DNA of 64,000 bases from Puffinus mauretanicus (lineage: Eukaryota > Chordata > Aves > Procellariiformes > Procellariidae), in assembly GCA_023333565.1 (NCBI GenBank), contig JAJKFH010002198.1, positions 1,674,001 to 1,738,000 on the forward strand, read 5' to 3'. The notes below the pieces were generated by a model that was not told the DNA's origin, did no database searches, and worked only from the letters and a program-made list of their open reading frames with translations. How positions within the stretch are numbered: position 1 is the stretch's first letter; every line of letters begins with the position of its first letter. Of this stretch, positions 41,700 to 55,568 are shown one piece after another. The position numbers and the translations under genes were made by a program.

Positions 41700-44600
41700 C
41701 CTTTTCCCTTTTTAAACCCTGTGGCTGTGGAGAAATTCAGGAAAAAATTGTTAAAATTTGTAAAAACAAAAGAACCACATTATATACTTTGTGACTGATG
41801 ATTTGCAGCATGTAGACCCAAAAAGAGGACAGAAAACGTGGGAGAACAGAGAGGATTGCCTTGGAGGTTTTGAGGCACGCAGACCCTCAGAAATCAAATG
41901 CACAGGATAAAGCATACTTGCAAATATCCGCTAAGCCAGTGTAGAGAGGATAGGACAGGTAGTTTGATCTTCTGTTAAGCAGAATGATCATTTTAAGAAT
42001 GACCTCGAAGCCCATCAGAAAAAGGACTTGGCACCTTTCACTAATTGCATATTTTAATGAATATGCTGGTTATTTAGCCTACTGACTAGGCTGGCAAGAC
42101 CAATGCTAAACAGCCTCAATCATGTATACCACTAGTGTTTTCATCTAAAATGTTATGACTCTGAACACATTCGTGCCTCTTCCCTTTCTTTATCTTTCGA
42201 ATGAAATAATCTTTACAAGTAAGCTAGTAATATACAACCTTTTTTTGTCTCTCATGAAGCTAATAAAAGTGTTAACATTAAAAAAAAGATTTTTTTTAAT
42301 ACATCAATAGTAACAATCATCTAGACTAGTTACAGTAACTTAATTCAAAGTTATATAACTGTGCCAGACAGTAACTATTCTTATAAAGCAGTGCCTTTCT
42401 AACCCCTTGCCAAGGATATTTAATTTGATGTCCAAGTTTTTTTTGCCTATGGGAAAATCATTTTCCATTTTAGCTGCTAGCAACAAGTATAAGTGAATAT
42501 GCTGTAAATAACTAGCTACTTTGAACTTTTGGGTCCCATTATGCACACAAGTTATCTACTTTGAAAAGGCATCATATAAACATGCCAAATTATTCAACCC
42601 TATGAAAAATGCTTTTCATCTGAATTATAAGTTAAAACTTTTTCTGACTTTAGAGAAACTGGAACTTGAAAAGATAAAAACTTAAAGCTTGATTTTTCTT
42701 TGCCCAGAGCATATGTTATATAAACACAAATCCCCAAAAGGTGCCAAGAATTGTCCCTCTGTTTTTCTAAATGATCATGTGTGCAGTCTAGCTGAAAAGA
42801 CTCATCGATTATGTCTACATAAACAACAAAAGCCCTTAGAAAAAATATCTAGATCAAAAGCCTGTCAAACACTGAACAGGAAAGAGAAATCCTGCTTTAA
42901 ACATGGCCTCTTTCAAGTCTGAATTCAATCCCGTGAAGTAAAAACAAAGGATTTCATAATGAAAGGTATTTAAAATTACTTTATTTTTGGAACTTAACCA
43001 GGGATTCTTTTTTCCTATATGTTAACCTTTGTCTTTCTTACATTGGGACTGCAAATTCTGCAAAACGTGCCTTATAGTTTTAAATAAATGTAGAAATCGT
43101 TTAGTCACAGTCTACTGTGTTCACAATACACATTTCCAATTATTTTCTTTAAAATGCGACAATGATATTTTTACTGACATTATGGGTTTCTCCTTTTGTC
43201 AACCACCCGACAATACCAGCAGCAAAGTTCTTAATGGATGAGATGCATTTCTTTTCCTTTTTTTTTTTTTTCCTCTTTTTCCTCACTTTTCTAAAATACA
43301 GACACATAATCAAGAAAGGAAATCTCATATCCTTCCAAAAACAGAACAGATTACTACATAGCTTATATATAATTATGCTCTGGAAGTCATAGTCAGAAAT
43401 TATAAAGTAAGCTAAAGTATAGAGTCAGATACTTCTAAAAGTATGGTTTCTAAAAGAAGTGAAAGAAATTTAACAGATATATGTCTGATGAAATGTAATC
43501 CTCATGTTTGATTACCTACTATGTTATTAAGGTTAATAGGCAAACATATGGCATGATTTACAGTATACCATTAGTGATCTCTTTCAAACCAACTTGTGAT
43601 TTGATTGTCCCCTATCTATATATATAAATAATAATAAACCTAATCTAAAACACTTGCTACATGTTTAATCATGCCACTAATGTAACATTTATATGTCATA
43701 TACATAATCAGAATCCAGTTTTAAAGCAGTTCATACCTACTACTGCTGGAGACAACATCCTGTTTGCCAGGTTTGGCTAATAGACCTTTGTCTTGGAAAA
43801 CATCAGTTTACATTTGATGGTTCAAAACGGTGGTTTTGCTCAATTTATTCACTGTAATTGAGAATCCTATAGCATGGATCACTATATACAACATATGTAC
43901 TCCACTTCTTATAATGTTTGGATAGATAGTCATCTTGGATATTCTAACCAAGAAGAGATAAACGCATATCTGACTGGCCTCTCAGACAGAATGCACATTC
44001 AGGTAATAATGATTTCTATATATGATAGCTCATTAACACAGCTCTAGGCCAACAAATTACTGACAGTTCCATTGAATCAGCACTAGAAACTGACTTTTCA
44101 CATAACTTACCTGTTCAGGAGATAACAGGTCTGTCTTCTATTATAAAATGCAATATCAAAGCAGAAGAAGCAGCAAAGTGGTCAAGAAAGTTAAAATTAC
44201 ATTGGTGTACTCATTAGGCCATTATCACCCTGATGCATTGAATTCTAATTTGTATCAAAAAGTGAATTGGCTAATACAGAGTATACTCTTTCAGAGTAGT
44301 ATTTCAAGAGATACTCTGATATACTGCTAGTCAAAAATTAATGTTATCCATACCTCCTATAGTCTTGCAGAAGAAGGGTCTAGTAAAGCATCGAAAGCAT
44401 AGTCTATTAATTTTTAAAGTGTTTTCCTTCTAGCGCACAGGATGCCAGTTCATCAGGGATATTTCTAATATATTTTCTCTTGCAGTGTTTTCCACTAATC
44501 ACTTCCAAGTATTTAATATGGATTTGCCTTATATCTGGAAAACTTTTAACTACTTTTGCTATGCTTACACCATTGTTTTGGCACATACAAAAGAATTATT

Positions 44601-44935
44601 TCTTTGGAAAGAAGTTAATGAAACAGATCCAGCTTCAATAATTTTTCAAGGAACAAAAGTTGTAAAATTGTTTTCTACTGGAATGTTGAACTTATCAGAA
44701 GATCACGCACTCAAGCCAATAGCATTTGTCTTTGCTGTCATGCAAAAGAGAGTCACCTACAGTACAACAGAATCATTTTGCAAATGTTTTAGAACTGTGT
44801 GGCATCTGATTAAACTAATCCACATCTTTCTATGATGCCAAAATAAACAGTCCCTTTCCCACAATGTATAAACATTGTTCCCATAACTTTCCTTTGAAAT
44901 GTCATGAAAAGGTTAAGTGACGTTTCATTATTTAC

Positions 44936-45028
44936 CTTGACTAATGAATTGCTCCATACTGTCTTTGAAAGGCTGAAGGTGCTCTTCTAGTGATAGCTGA
45001 TAAACTTTTGCTGCTTCTGTCTCACACG
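44936..45028 (-). CDS. FMN2: FMN2 coding exon, FH2 helix ([10 protein letters not shown]...)
   Basis: This 93-nt phase 1-1 exon completes an alanine codon with the previous exon and encodes [20 protein letters not shown] and then [10 protein letters not shown] plus one base. The acceptor is CAG|CG and the donor GTAAAT. The remembered human FMN2 segment has the same architecture (ACE, VYQ, EH-QPFK, MEQFI), with substitutions in the SLEEHL part. A strong palindrome lies just upstream in the adjoining intron (45135-45158). Confidence 0.92.
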
Positions 45029-45106
45029 CTGAAATTGAAGTAACAGATTAGGTTAGGGTGACACATCATAGTACGGATCTGCATACTGTAATGAAAGACA
45101 CACTTA

Positions 45107-45161
45107 AATTAATGCATAGCCAGTGATTTATTATGCTATGCATTAATTAATGCATAGCCAG
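45107..45161. repeat. 17-bp direct repeat overlapping a perfect 24-bp palindrome
   Basis: AATTAATGCATAGCCAG occurs at 45107-45123 and again at 45145-45161. The second copy overlaps a perfect palindrome at 45135-45158 whose half-site is GCTATGCATTAA. The region lies 79 bp from the acceptor of the 44936-45028 FMN2 exon, so it sits in the 3' end of that intron on the minus strand. Confidence 0.9.
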
Positions 45162-48100
45162 CTGGAATATGTGCCTCAAAAACACTACTTCAAGTACAAA
45201 CACTATGATAATATATTCAGGAACAGTTATGTTCCTAGTCAAATGTTTTTGACCAAAATATACAGATAACTTGTGGCCAGTGTGTAAGTTCAAATGAGTG
45301 GTAGCAAAAATTAAAAGAAGTATTCAATTGTTTTGAAGGAGAAAGACAAATTTAAAGGCCTGAAATATATGGGAAGAAAATTACAAACTCAGATCCCAGG
45401 CCGTGTTGATATACAGATATACCCCAGGTAACAGTGCTTGAATCAACACAAAGTTCAGATGCAAAACCTGCACCAAATAGTAGGAAGGACCTTAATTTAG
45501 TGAGTAAAGCCAGATGAGGGCTTGATGCCTGATAAAACCACAGACGTAGTGAAGTGCCTTGCATTGATCAAAAGTAATGGTGCAAAATGATTAAACTGAA
45601 AGATTGTAAGAATATAGCTATCGTAGCTTGAACTCTATGAGAAAACTTGGAGAAGGACAGGTTGGTTCTTATTGCACTAGAGATGAGGACAGAGAAGCTG
45701 GAGCCTGAAGCAGCCCTGACACAGATTATTCATTGGTGAGGTGGTACCACCATGCTTCCACCAACTATCCAAGCTAATTTAGTTTGGGGCAACAGAAGAC
45801 TTGACACTGCTATTTCAGGAGAATGTTAAGGCCTGATTTTTATTATAGGGGAAATCTCTTTAGGCTTTGATAAGTTCCCATCATTCAACAGAAATGAATC
45901 CTGCTTGATTATGCCTCAAAATTTCCAGTAAAAGTGCATACATTCAAAAAATGTATTTTCCTTGTTTACTCTCCAGGGTTTCTTTCAGCAAAACAGGATT
46001 ATCACTATGTCTTTAAATACAGAAGACTGGTTAGACATTTAAAAAAAAAGATTTTGAAGCAGCAGAATATACTATCATAATTATCTCCTTTAAACATAAA
46101 TGATGTCTAGAATTGCATCAATCCAAATATCTACATATGAAAATTGTAGTCTGCTTTTAAAGACTGGAAACAACAGGTAGTAGCCTTATATGTATCACCA
46201 TTAGATGCTGTAAAATGTGGTTCTGTAATATTTGAAAGGGTCTCAGGGGGGAGAAAAAAAAAAATCAGCTGTCATCTTGTTCTTACTTCAGCAAGCACGA
46301 ATTTATAATCTTGTAAGTAATACCAGTCTCTAGTTTACAGCAAGAAACTATATATCTATATATGGTCATATCCATATATATCCAAAAGAGCATGGTAGAG
46401 CAATTAAAGATAACATAATTAAAGACAAAGATCCAAAGGTTCATTAATTTTGGCAAATGCTGGTCAGCCAACCCACTACAGATCTGTACCTAGTCATTCA
46501 AGCCAGAATGCCAAGAAGGTAAATATATATGATCTTAGTCACATCACTTTTTGTATTCTGTTAGCTGTATAAATTCATTCACCTTTACTGTAGTACTCAT
46601 CTGGTCTGCTATATCTGGCGCAAATCTTTGGACAATGCAGCTTTAAATCTCATAGACATTGGTTAATCATTTTTTCTCATAGTTGTGAATATATCAAAGA
46701 CAATTAGAGATACCAATTTTTAAAATGCACATATACAGAAAAGCAGACTGACTCAAATTGGTAACTACACACAAGTGGAGTAAAGCCAGGGTGACAATAA
46801 CAATTTCAAATTTTTTTTAAAATTTTTTTTTTAAGCTTAGAGCAAAATAGAAATAAATACCAGCAGATTTTTAGGGGAAAAAAAATAATATGAATATATA
46901 TAATTAAACAGGCAACCCTGTTTATGAAGCAGTATTAAAAAAAAAACCAAACCTAAAAAACCCCACAGATATAGTCACATGGACAAGCCTGTAATTTTTA
47001 AACAAATGTTACTCAACACATCTGAAAGAGGGGAGGGGATCCAAATGACCATGAATTTTCTTACAGCATATGATAGACAAAAAAATAGAGAAGCTATGTA
47101 CTATTCTGCAGAGGAAAACATTCTGATGGTGACATATAGAATTTCTATTATTCTTTTCTCTTATTCAGAAATAAGTGGCAGAGCTGAAAGATGCTATAGA
47201 ACCTACCATAACATTTAATATCACTGAAATTCCATACCTTTTTCCAGAATATGGATTACATATTCTTCACAGAAGTACAACATTATACTCTCTTGAATTA
47301 ATGTCTGCAGCTCTCGATGAACTCCTGATCTCTCAGCTGATTTGAGAGGAGTATAGATCTTACGAAGATATATACCCACCACAAATCTTAGCTTATACCC
47401 ATGCCAATAGCCTGAAGCAGTCCCTTTTCAAAGTCTATAAGGAAATGCAGGGATATACTATCCTTTATATTCAACTTGCTATGGAAAAGAAAAACATGTA
47501 ATATTGTCAGAATGAAATGTCTGTTCTTTAACCATTCAGATACTGGAAGCTCTTCCATGGCTGATTTGTTTGTGCGTGTATGTGGGGTGGGGAAAAGGGA
47601 GCGCAGTTAATGATAGCTTTGTTTCTCCAGTTCTTGGTGGAGTTTTTTTTGTTCGTTCCCCCCTTCCTCCTGTTAAAAGACTAGAATCAGTGATGTTCAG
47701 AAGAATAACAGTTCAGGTCCATTTTTGACCCTATTCCTGAATTGCATGTCTAAGTTATTTAAAATCCAAAAGAAAACACAGGAAAAATCCCTTTTCCTTG
47801 CTTTATAGAAAGTAAGATACCATATGTGGCATCCAACCTTTAAAAATAGGACAACTTCTGTCATTATTACCATACTAATATCAGTATTATGATGCTTAAA
47901 ACAAACTAGTTCATTGGATGCTTTCTTCATTAAAGAATTCACAGGCCTGTAAGTTCTTCCTAAGTTTCCCAGTTCTCCAGATCACCAAGACTGGAATCAT
48001 GGTCTCCCTGCACAACCTGTTGGATATAGCACTCATTTACGATGTTCTGTAATTTGTCACCAGAGTATAAAAAACCCGCTGTTTGGATGAGATATTGTTA

Positions 48101-48930
48101 TTCCTCACTGTAACTGAAGAAATCAAAGTGCTGATCATATGAAAGGAACACAAAACACTAGACAATTACCAGTATTTCTGCCCAAGTGAAGGAATAAGAT
48201 ACTGAAAAAATGTTTGTGTCAGAAAAGTAGTTAATAACTTCTAAGCAATGTGGAGGTGAAACATGCAAAAAAAAAAAAAAAAAAGAGAACACCAACAGTA
48301 TCTTCCATATTTGTTTTTTTTTTCCTCAGCTTCATACTCAAACACATTTCCCTCCATGAAACAGCCCAGCTAAACATCCCAGATATCAAAGGAATTGGCA
48401 AAGGAGATCTGCTGTGACAAGTTTGTAAAAGTTTTGTCTGACACAAAAGCTTGTCTCTCTTTTGATACCAGACTCAAAACTTGCTCCGTTATCATCCCTA
48501 TTCTCACAGGTTCAGTTATTCTCTCATCTTGGGAGATGTGTACACAACTGAAAAATTTAGACAAAGCTAGCGTATTCCTATGCTCAGTTTACTTTAAGCA
48601 GATTTAAAATTTTCTTATAATAAAAGAATTGAAAGGTATTCAAGGCACCACAACTGAGAGTTACGTAGGCAGTCACAAAAGCCAAGCACTAGGTAGAAGC
48701 TTATCTCACAACACAGAATTGCCCAAACAGGAATAAAGAAAGATAAAAACTTCTCCGTATTGCTTTTCAGCAAGGTGAAGGTTTCAGTTCCCTGTAGTCC
48801 TGAATACCCAGTCCTCATGCATGATCTTATACCTTCCAAAGATCTCAAATCCTAAGCAGAAGTTGGCGTGGGCAGAGACACCTCTTTTCCAAACCTCTAA
48901 ATCAATTTTAACATATAAGCAATATCTCAA

Positions 48931-49100
48931 CAATGGAAAAGACCAATAGTCCATCTAATTTCATCTCCTCTCTAACATCATATGCTGCAGAGGACTGTAT
49001 GTGATTTTCCAGAGAAGCAATACAAATGGATTCTTGTGGGAGGACCTTCTAAATTTTGGGCAATTCAAACTGGTAGCTTTTTGTCCATACCTATACAGAT
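48931..49100 (-). repeat. Possible ancient CR1-like relic (sauropsid type)
   Basis: The stretch with GACCAATAGTCCATCTAATT followed by a region around GCTGCAGAGGACTG resembles, from memory, the complement of an old CR1-related 3' region seen in turtles and crocodilians (the 'ggtccatctag' type). It is heavily diverged and has no clear end, so the assignment is tentative. Confidence 0.35.
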
Positions 49101-51042
49101 CTCTCAAATGTTCCTGATCTGGGAATTGATGTGAAAATCTATGTTCAAAACCAGTTTAGAGATTTTAAAAAATTGCAATTCCAGCTGTATCTAGTATCTC
49201 AAGAATCTCATCTCATTCTCTATTTCCACGTTAAAATACAATTAATTGCTATTTTTCAAGCTACTGTGTTAGCTCGCTCATCCTACTTTTTTAAATTTTA
49301 GGTCAATATACTAAAACTATATAAAGTTTCACAACAGCCAATATTGATTAAGAGACATCTGTACACAAAAGGGAAAGAAGAGTCACAAAACTTTCTGTGC
49401 ATTATACTAACACTTTCAGTATTCAATTCTGGTAAGTGATCTGAAATGCACCCAGTCTCATTATCAAAAATAGTTGCTTTACTTTTTTAAAAAGGAGAAA
49501 AAAAAGTTTTCAAGATTCAGAATATCTTTTTAATGCATGTTTTCCATCTAGTTCTGTTGGATACTAAATTTTAGCCCTTGGAAGCACAAATCTCTTCTAA
49601 TCCTAAAATATGTCTTTTTGAACAAAATGTGTGAGCAGATGATCAACTGCTCCTCAGGCTTACTGTATTGTCTTTGGTCAGGGTAATAATGGGAAGCATG
49701 ATTTTTCTTTCAACACCCTCAAAACATAAAAACAAAAATGAAAAAAAAAACAACCCTCCAAAAAACCCAATAAGAAAGCAAGCAGAACTGTTAATTATCT
49801 TGGATGAATAATTAATAGGTCCATTAGGCTGTTTTCGTTAACCACTTCTGAAACCACATACTTATATATAGAAGTCCTATAGAATTTAGGTGGATTTTCA
49901 AGACTTTTTAAGGTACTCGAGAGCACAATTTGCACTGAGATTTGATAGACTATTTGGTTTTTAGTCTTTAAGGAAGTTTTGAAATTATGTCCTTAATTTT
50001 CAGAGGTTCTGAGTACTCAGACTTCCACAGGAGACGTGCTTGTGTCCTACTTGCCTGAAAAGTATATAACAGCATAACCACTGTTTTCACAACTTCCTCA
50101 GTGCTTTCTGGATTCCTTACAACTGCAACCTGTGACTTTAAAAGAAAGCTTAGACTTTACCTAAAGGAAATAATACTGGCCTCATCAAAAGACAAACTCT
50201 GATGAACTTGGCCACAAATACAGAAAGAGCTCTTAATTTTCTTTTATTTATTTTTTTTTTGGAATTGTCAAGACTTACACTAAGAACTGCTGAGTCTTCA
50301 AGGGCTTCCATAGACAGCTCCTTGTTTGGAGTTTTAAGGACAGTAAAATATGACTCACAGATTGACTGAAAGCCTGGCTTTAGTTTACATCTGGTTTAGG
50401 TTTAGGAGTCTGCATGCTGCATAGCTGCAGCAATTAACCCTTGCAGTCATAGCTGAACAAACAGCTAGAATTTGTGGATGCACAGCTGTTAATGAGTAGG
50501 CAAAAGTAAAGATTTAATATGGTCAAAACAATAGCTGTTTCTGTAAAGGTAGACTACAGATAACTGTAGGATTGTCCAAAACAGCTAATGTTGCTATATT
50601 ATTTTGTTAATAATTACCTTGAGAGATTTGGCATTTTATTATAAAAGACTGAAGGCATCTTTTCATCAGAATATGGCTCTATGGATCGTATAAGAAAAAT
50701 AAAAGATCTATTTCTTAATTGTGAAAAATCTTCATTCCCATTTATAGCAAAACTATTGACAGAGAATAACAGATACGCAGACACTTCAAAGTACCTTAAA
50801 ACAGGAAGGTTTTGATGAGGCAATGAATTCAAACTCTCCAAGAATACAATTTTTTCTCATTTCAGTTCTCTCTCCTCCAGCTCCCTGCCTTCTTCTCTTG
50901 AAACCACTTGGAATACCAGTGTAGGAGCACATTAAAAAAAATATTAGGTTTTTGGAAAACCTTTTAGGATGGACTTCATTTCATCAAACTTTAGCTATTC
51001 AAAAGACAGATCACCAGACTAGACTCAAAACCCTTAGCACTC

Positions 51043-51075
51043 AATTTTAGGAGAGGACAATTAATTTTAGGAGAG
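51043..51075. repeat. 20-bp period partial tandem duplication
   Basis: AATTTTAGGAGAG occurs at 51043-51055 and 51063-51075, with related flanks between the copies. Confidence 0.85.
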
Positions 51076-54000
51076 CAATCTCTTCCTTTTCTGTCATCTG
51101 TAGTGGGACCCTAAATGGCTTAGGCCACTTAACTTTGTTAATTGAAGTTGAAATTAATACCGCTCCTGTTCCTGATCAAGAAGTGGCACTGAAATGTTGC
51201 CAAAGTCTTAGGCCCATAATCAGAACTGCGATGGAAACAGAGAGTCTTGTGAATATGAAAAGATAGGAGGATATGTGTGTGTGAGAGAGAGGGTATAACG
51301 TGCAAATAGAACAGTGCATTTTTTTTTATTTTAGCCTGCAAACGTTAACATTAGCTATGAAAGAACTAACAGTGGATGCAATCTTATTTTGCAAAGTAAT
51401 TCATGCACCCCAGACATGGAGTTGGCCACAAAGAGGAAAATTCCATCTCAAACTACAGCTCGCCTGCACTTTTAGGGTTGGGGCCTCTTTCTAGGTGTTA
51501 GGGGTTACCATTACTGAGGCAAGAGGAATGATTTGTCAAAAGCTAAATAGTTATGAGATAACTATGTGAGAAAGAAATAGTAAGGGATCAAAGCATGACA
51601 TGCCTACTACTATCCCATTTCTCTCAGTCCCACATTGACACCACCCCAAACACAACTTTTAAAAGTCTTTCTGTTGCACAATATGGTACTTCCAATGCTC
51701 TGATTTACACAGCAGGTATTAAACCTGAGAGCACATACCAGCTCTACAACTAGCAGATCCAAGCTGAATAGATAATTTAGGTGACTGTAGGAAGCACGGA
51801 AAAAATAGGGAACGTGTATTTTTCCAAGTTACTGTGGAGCTTTTCTTGGAACACACTTTTTAAAACACAAAGTGTTCTGCAAATGCTTAACACTTTATAA
51901 ACATTCTCAATCACATTTATTCCAAATCAGAGAGATGTTCTGGGCCACACAGCCTAGCTTCTTATCGATGGAGGCTTTTCAATGAGTTGTAAACACTCAC
52001 AGTAGGAAAAGAAAGCATCACTACAAAAATAGTATTTAATTATCATAATTATTACTTGTAATCTGTTTTCAAAGATATTAAATATGACAACATTATGACA
52101 TATAAACAAGTACTGACTTCAACTCGATTTTATAGCAGTTTGCATTACATGGCATTATTCATCTCTTCAAAATTCTACCAGTCAGATTTATTTTCTGCCT
52201 GACATTGTTTCTAATTCCCTTTTAGCTGAACTTCAGTGAGAGTTTTGCAATAAATGACAACTGATGAATTAGTTTTTGATTTGCAAGTATAAACTTACTA
52301 TTGTAAAGCTAAAATGTTAATGTGTAGTCAAAGAACAGCTTCTAAACAGTTTTAACTTGCCATAAGTGCTTCATAAATACTGTAACTCTCACTGCCATTT
52401 TAGTATGCTAGTTCTTTCCTAAACTAAATACATGTCTTGAATAATTTCATGGGTCACAAATCCAATATTTTCCTAAACCACAGTTGTACCTCCAGAGAGT
52501 GTCAGAGCAGAGAGGATTAAAACATTAATTGATTCAATACAGGTTTTCCACATCTTTCTGCCCCACCTCTAGCATTCTGAAGTGTCTAGAAAAATATACT
52601 GGTAATAATAGATATACAACACAGGTCCTAATCAGCGAGAGTCACGCACTGCTCTTCTGACCCTGGATGCCCAATTTTCTTTACATGGTGAGTTGATTTA
52701 AGTCATGTGGCAAGTGCTAAAGTTTCTTCTGTGGAATGACATAGGAACAGAAGTCGTTGCTTGGCATGACTGCATCAAGCAACGCTGCTGACAGCCAGGA
52801 GAGATCAAAAGCAGATCAAGTTGCTTAACAAACTATATGTCACTGAAGTCAAAAAGGCTAAAGTAAGAATCCTGGAGAGCTGTGAAATCTGGGAGCAACA
52901 GATGGAGCCAAACTCATTTGGGTTGTTAGTAAAAGGATCTACCTGTTCTTTGGTCTTCTATCTTAAAAAAAATCTAGTATATAAGCTTTATCCCTGGGGT
53001 CTATATTATTTTAAAAAACAAAACCCAAACTGAACAATTTGCAAGTTCGATATTACATGGTTAGTGTAGCATCCACTATAATCTAGTGGGAGATTTTTTT
53101 TTTCCCAATTTAAAAAAGAAAATGTAAATTTCTGTCTTATTAATCTTGGAACAGGCACACAGCATGATTTCTGAAAGTCTTTTGGACTTACACTTTTAAT
53201 CTGAAATCTTAGAAGAGACTTACTTTTCTAACATCTACAAACTGCAAGGCATAAAGTTCATAAAAACTTAAAAATAGACAAGAGGCTCCGCAGTCAAAAG
53301 GGAAGAAAGCATACAAGTTTGAACATCATGAATGCTTTTTCTTTTTAAGCAATGAGCATAACAACTCCTTTAATATAAACATAAGCCCAAGCTCAGAACT
53401 GTGAAAGAGCATGACAACGAAATTATTTTACAGAACTATAAAGATTATTTATGTCTACATGTCTCTGTGTATACTACTAACATATTTAGATGGAAAAATA
53501 CAGCATTGCTAGAATGAACTGCTATTGTTATGGTTACAAAACTTTTTTTTTTTTAAAATAATAACCTTCCTCTACTTTGTGGGTTTTTTGTTGTTTTTTA
53601 AGTGGCCCCATAATTTTATGAAAGGATCCTTCTGGGATGAAGTTTACCTTTGAATAATGATCATGGAAAGTTTTTTAAGGCAGAAATAAAATACCTTCAG
53701 AAGCTTTTGTTCCTGGGTGAACTAATACCCCCCTTTCCCCACTGTACTAAGCGTGATCTCACTGTGTATGGTTTGCAGGGTATCTGAAACTAACATGGAC
53801 AGAATACCCTTAAACTGGTGATACTGCCTGCATCAATGTTATGTGCAATTTTCAGTTTTTCAGTGATAAAGAACAAAGCAAACAGCCCCTCCCCCCCAAA
53901 TGGTGAAATCCTCTCATAAAGTCTTCCATCTAATTACTGATGAAAATAGGTCCAAGGTTACAGTCCGCATCTCAATATAAAACTGGAATGCATTCAGGGG

Positions 54001-54684
54001 CATCTATTTCTATGGCTTTAAAGTCAGTATTCCCCAGGAATACTCAATACTTATTTACTCTCACTGACTTCAAAAGGAGAGGATCATGTTTAGGATTTTG
54101 TCAGAATTTGCTCAGCATCTTATAGCCTTCTTCCTGCTCAGTCATTTAATGAGGCAATTGCTAGCTCTAGTAACTCATAAGGTTCCAGATGCGCATTAGC
54201 AAATCTAGTAGTGTACTTAAACTAAATGCAAAGGAAAGCCACTTTGAAGTCATTTTATCCATTCAACTAAAACTTGTACTCTATTTAAAAAAGACTGTCA
54301 TTAAACTTGGCTATTCTTTCTCACTGAAAGCATTACAAAAATTAAGCTATTGGAATACCCAGAATTTTTAGTGAATGTTCTTGCAGTCATAAAATTTTTT
54401 AACAGAAGTTATTTTTAATTTAGGGTGACACTTTTCTTTGGAAAAGAGAGCCAACACAAAGCATTTTGCATCACTCAGGGCTGATAAGAAGTCATGAATG
54501 AGACTGCAGACTGGTGTTGAAATTATCGCTTCATATCCAGGAGAAGATGCAGAAGGGGGCCAATGCTGTCCTCAAAAACATTTGTATCAAAGGCAATAGG
54601 GAAAGAGTGATGGTTTCTGCAGTTATTCTTCAGAATTAACTACAGAACAGGCTGACAACAGAGACTCCAGCCTAACAGAGACTC

Positions 54685-55568
54685 CGAACTTTGCAGACGA
54701 CACCAAGCTGAGTGGTGTGGTCAACATGTCTGAGGGGTGGGATGCCATCCAGAGGGACCTGGACAAGGTCAAGAAGTGGGCCTGTGTGAACCTCATGAGG
54801 TTCAACAAGGCCCAGTGCAAGGTCCTGCACCTGGGTCAGGGCAACCCCTGGTATCAATACAGGCTGGGGCATGAAGGGACTGAGCCCTGCCAAGAAGGAC
54901 TTGGGGGTACTGATGGATGAAAAGCCGGACATGAGCCAGCAATATGCTCTCGCAGCCCATAAGGCCAACCATATCCTGGGCTGCATCAAAAGCAGCGTGG
55001 CCAGCAGGTCGTGGGAGGTGATTCTGCCCCTCTACTCCGCTCTGGTGAGACCCCACCTGGAGTACTGCATCCAGCTCTGGAGCCCTCAGCACAAGAAAGG
55101 CATGGACCTGTTGGAGCGGGTCCAGAGGAGGGCCACAAAAATGATCAGGGGGATGGAACGCCTCTCCTATGAAGAAAGGCTGAGAGAGTTGGGGTTGTTC
55201 AGCCTGGAGAAGAGAAGGCTTCTGGGAGACCTTATTGCAGCCTTTCAGTACTGAAAGGGGGCTTATGAGAAAGATGGGGACAAACTTTTTAGCAGGGCCT
55301 GTTGTGACAGGGCAAGGGGGAATGGTTTGAAACTAAAAGAAGGTAGATTTAGACTTGATATAAGGAAGAACTGTTTTAAAATGAGGGTGGTGAAACACTG
55401 GAACAGGTTGCCCAGAGAGGTGGTAGATGCCTCATTCCTGGAAACATTCAAGGTCAGGTTGGACGGGGCTCTGAGCAACCTGATCTAGTTGAAGATGTCC
55501 CTGCTCATTGCAGGGGGGTTGGTCTAGATGACCTTTAAAGGTCCTTGATCTATGATTCTATGATTCTA
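54685..55568 (+). mobile_element. CR1 LINE, 5'-truncated 3' end of ORF2 plus 3' UTR
   Basis: Plus-strand translation gives the reverse-transcriptase catalytic block FADDTKLSGV (from about 54690), then [20 protein letters not shown]. After a frame change near 54870-54920 it continues as the CR1 ORF2 C-terminus ([52 protein letters not shown]). A stop codon replaces the residue after AAFQY (55252-55254), yet homology continues to about 55487. The element ends with the CR1-type 3' UTR (a GATGACCTTTAAAGGTCC stretch) and the terminal octamer repeat ATTCTATG around 55550-55568. The 5' truncation, frameshift and stop mark it as a dead copy. Its GC content is clearly higher than that of the host intron. 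Confidence 0.95.

Larger units (their letters stand above)
30707..44935 (-). other. FMN2: FMN2 intron, about 14.2 kb, no gene seen
   Basis: This intron lies between the 44936-45028 and 30655-30706 exons. It contains A-rich simple sequence near its acceptor (30845-30995), a 67-nt hairpin (32337-32403), a perfect 9-bp stem hairpin (37279-37299), a run of 13 cytosines (39180-39192), tandem duplications at 35914-35953 and 41314-41355, and several poly-T tracts. No exon or RNA gene can be supported. Confidence 0.75.

Noticed and set aside
54871..55254. 127-codon plus-strand ORF as a host gene
   Set aside because: It is the C-terminal part of the CR1 LINE ORF2, not a host gene.
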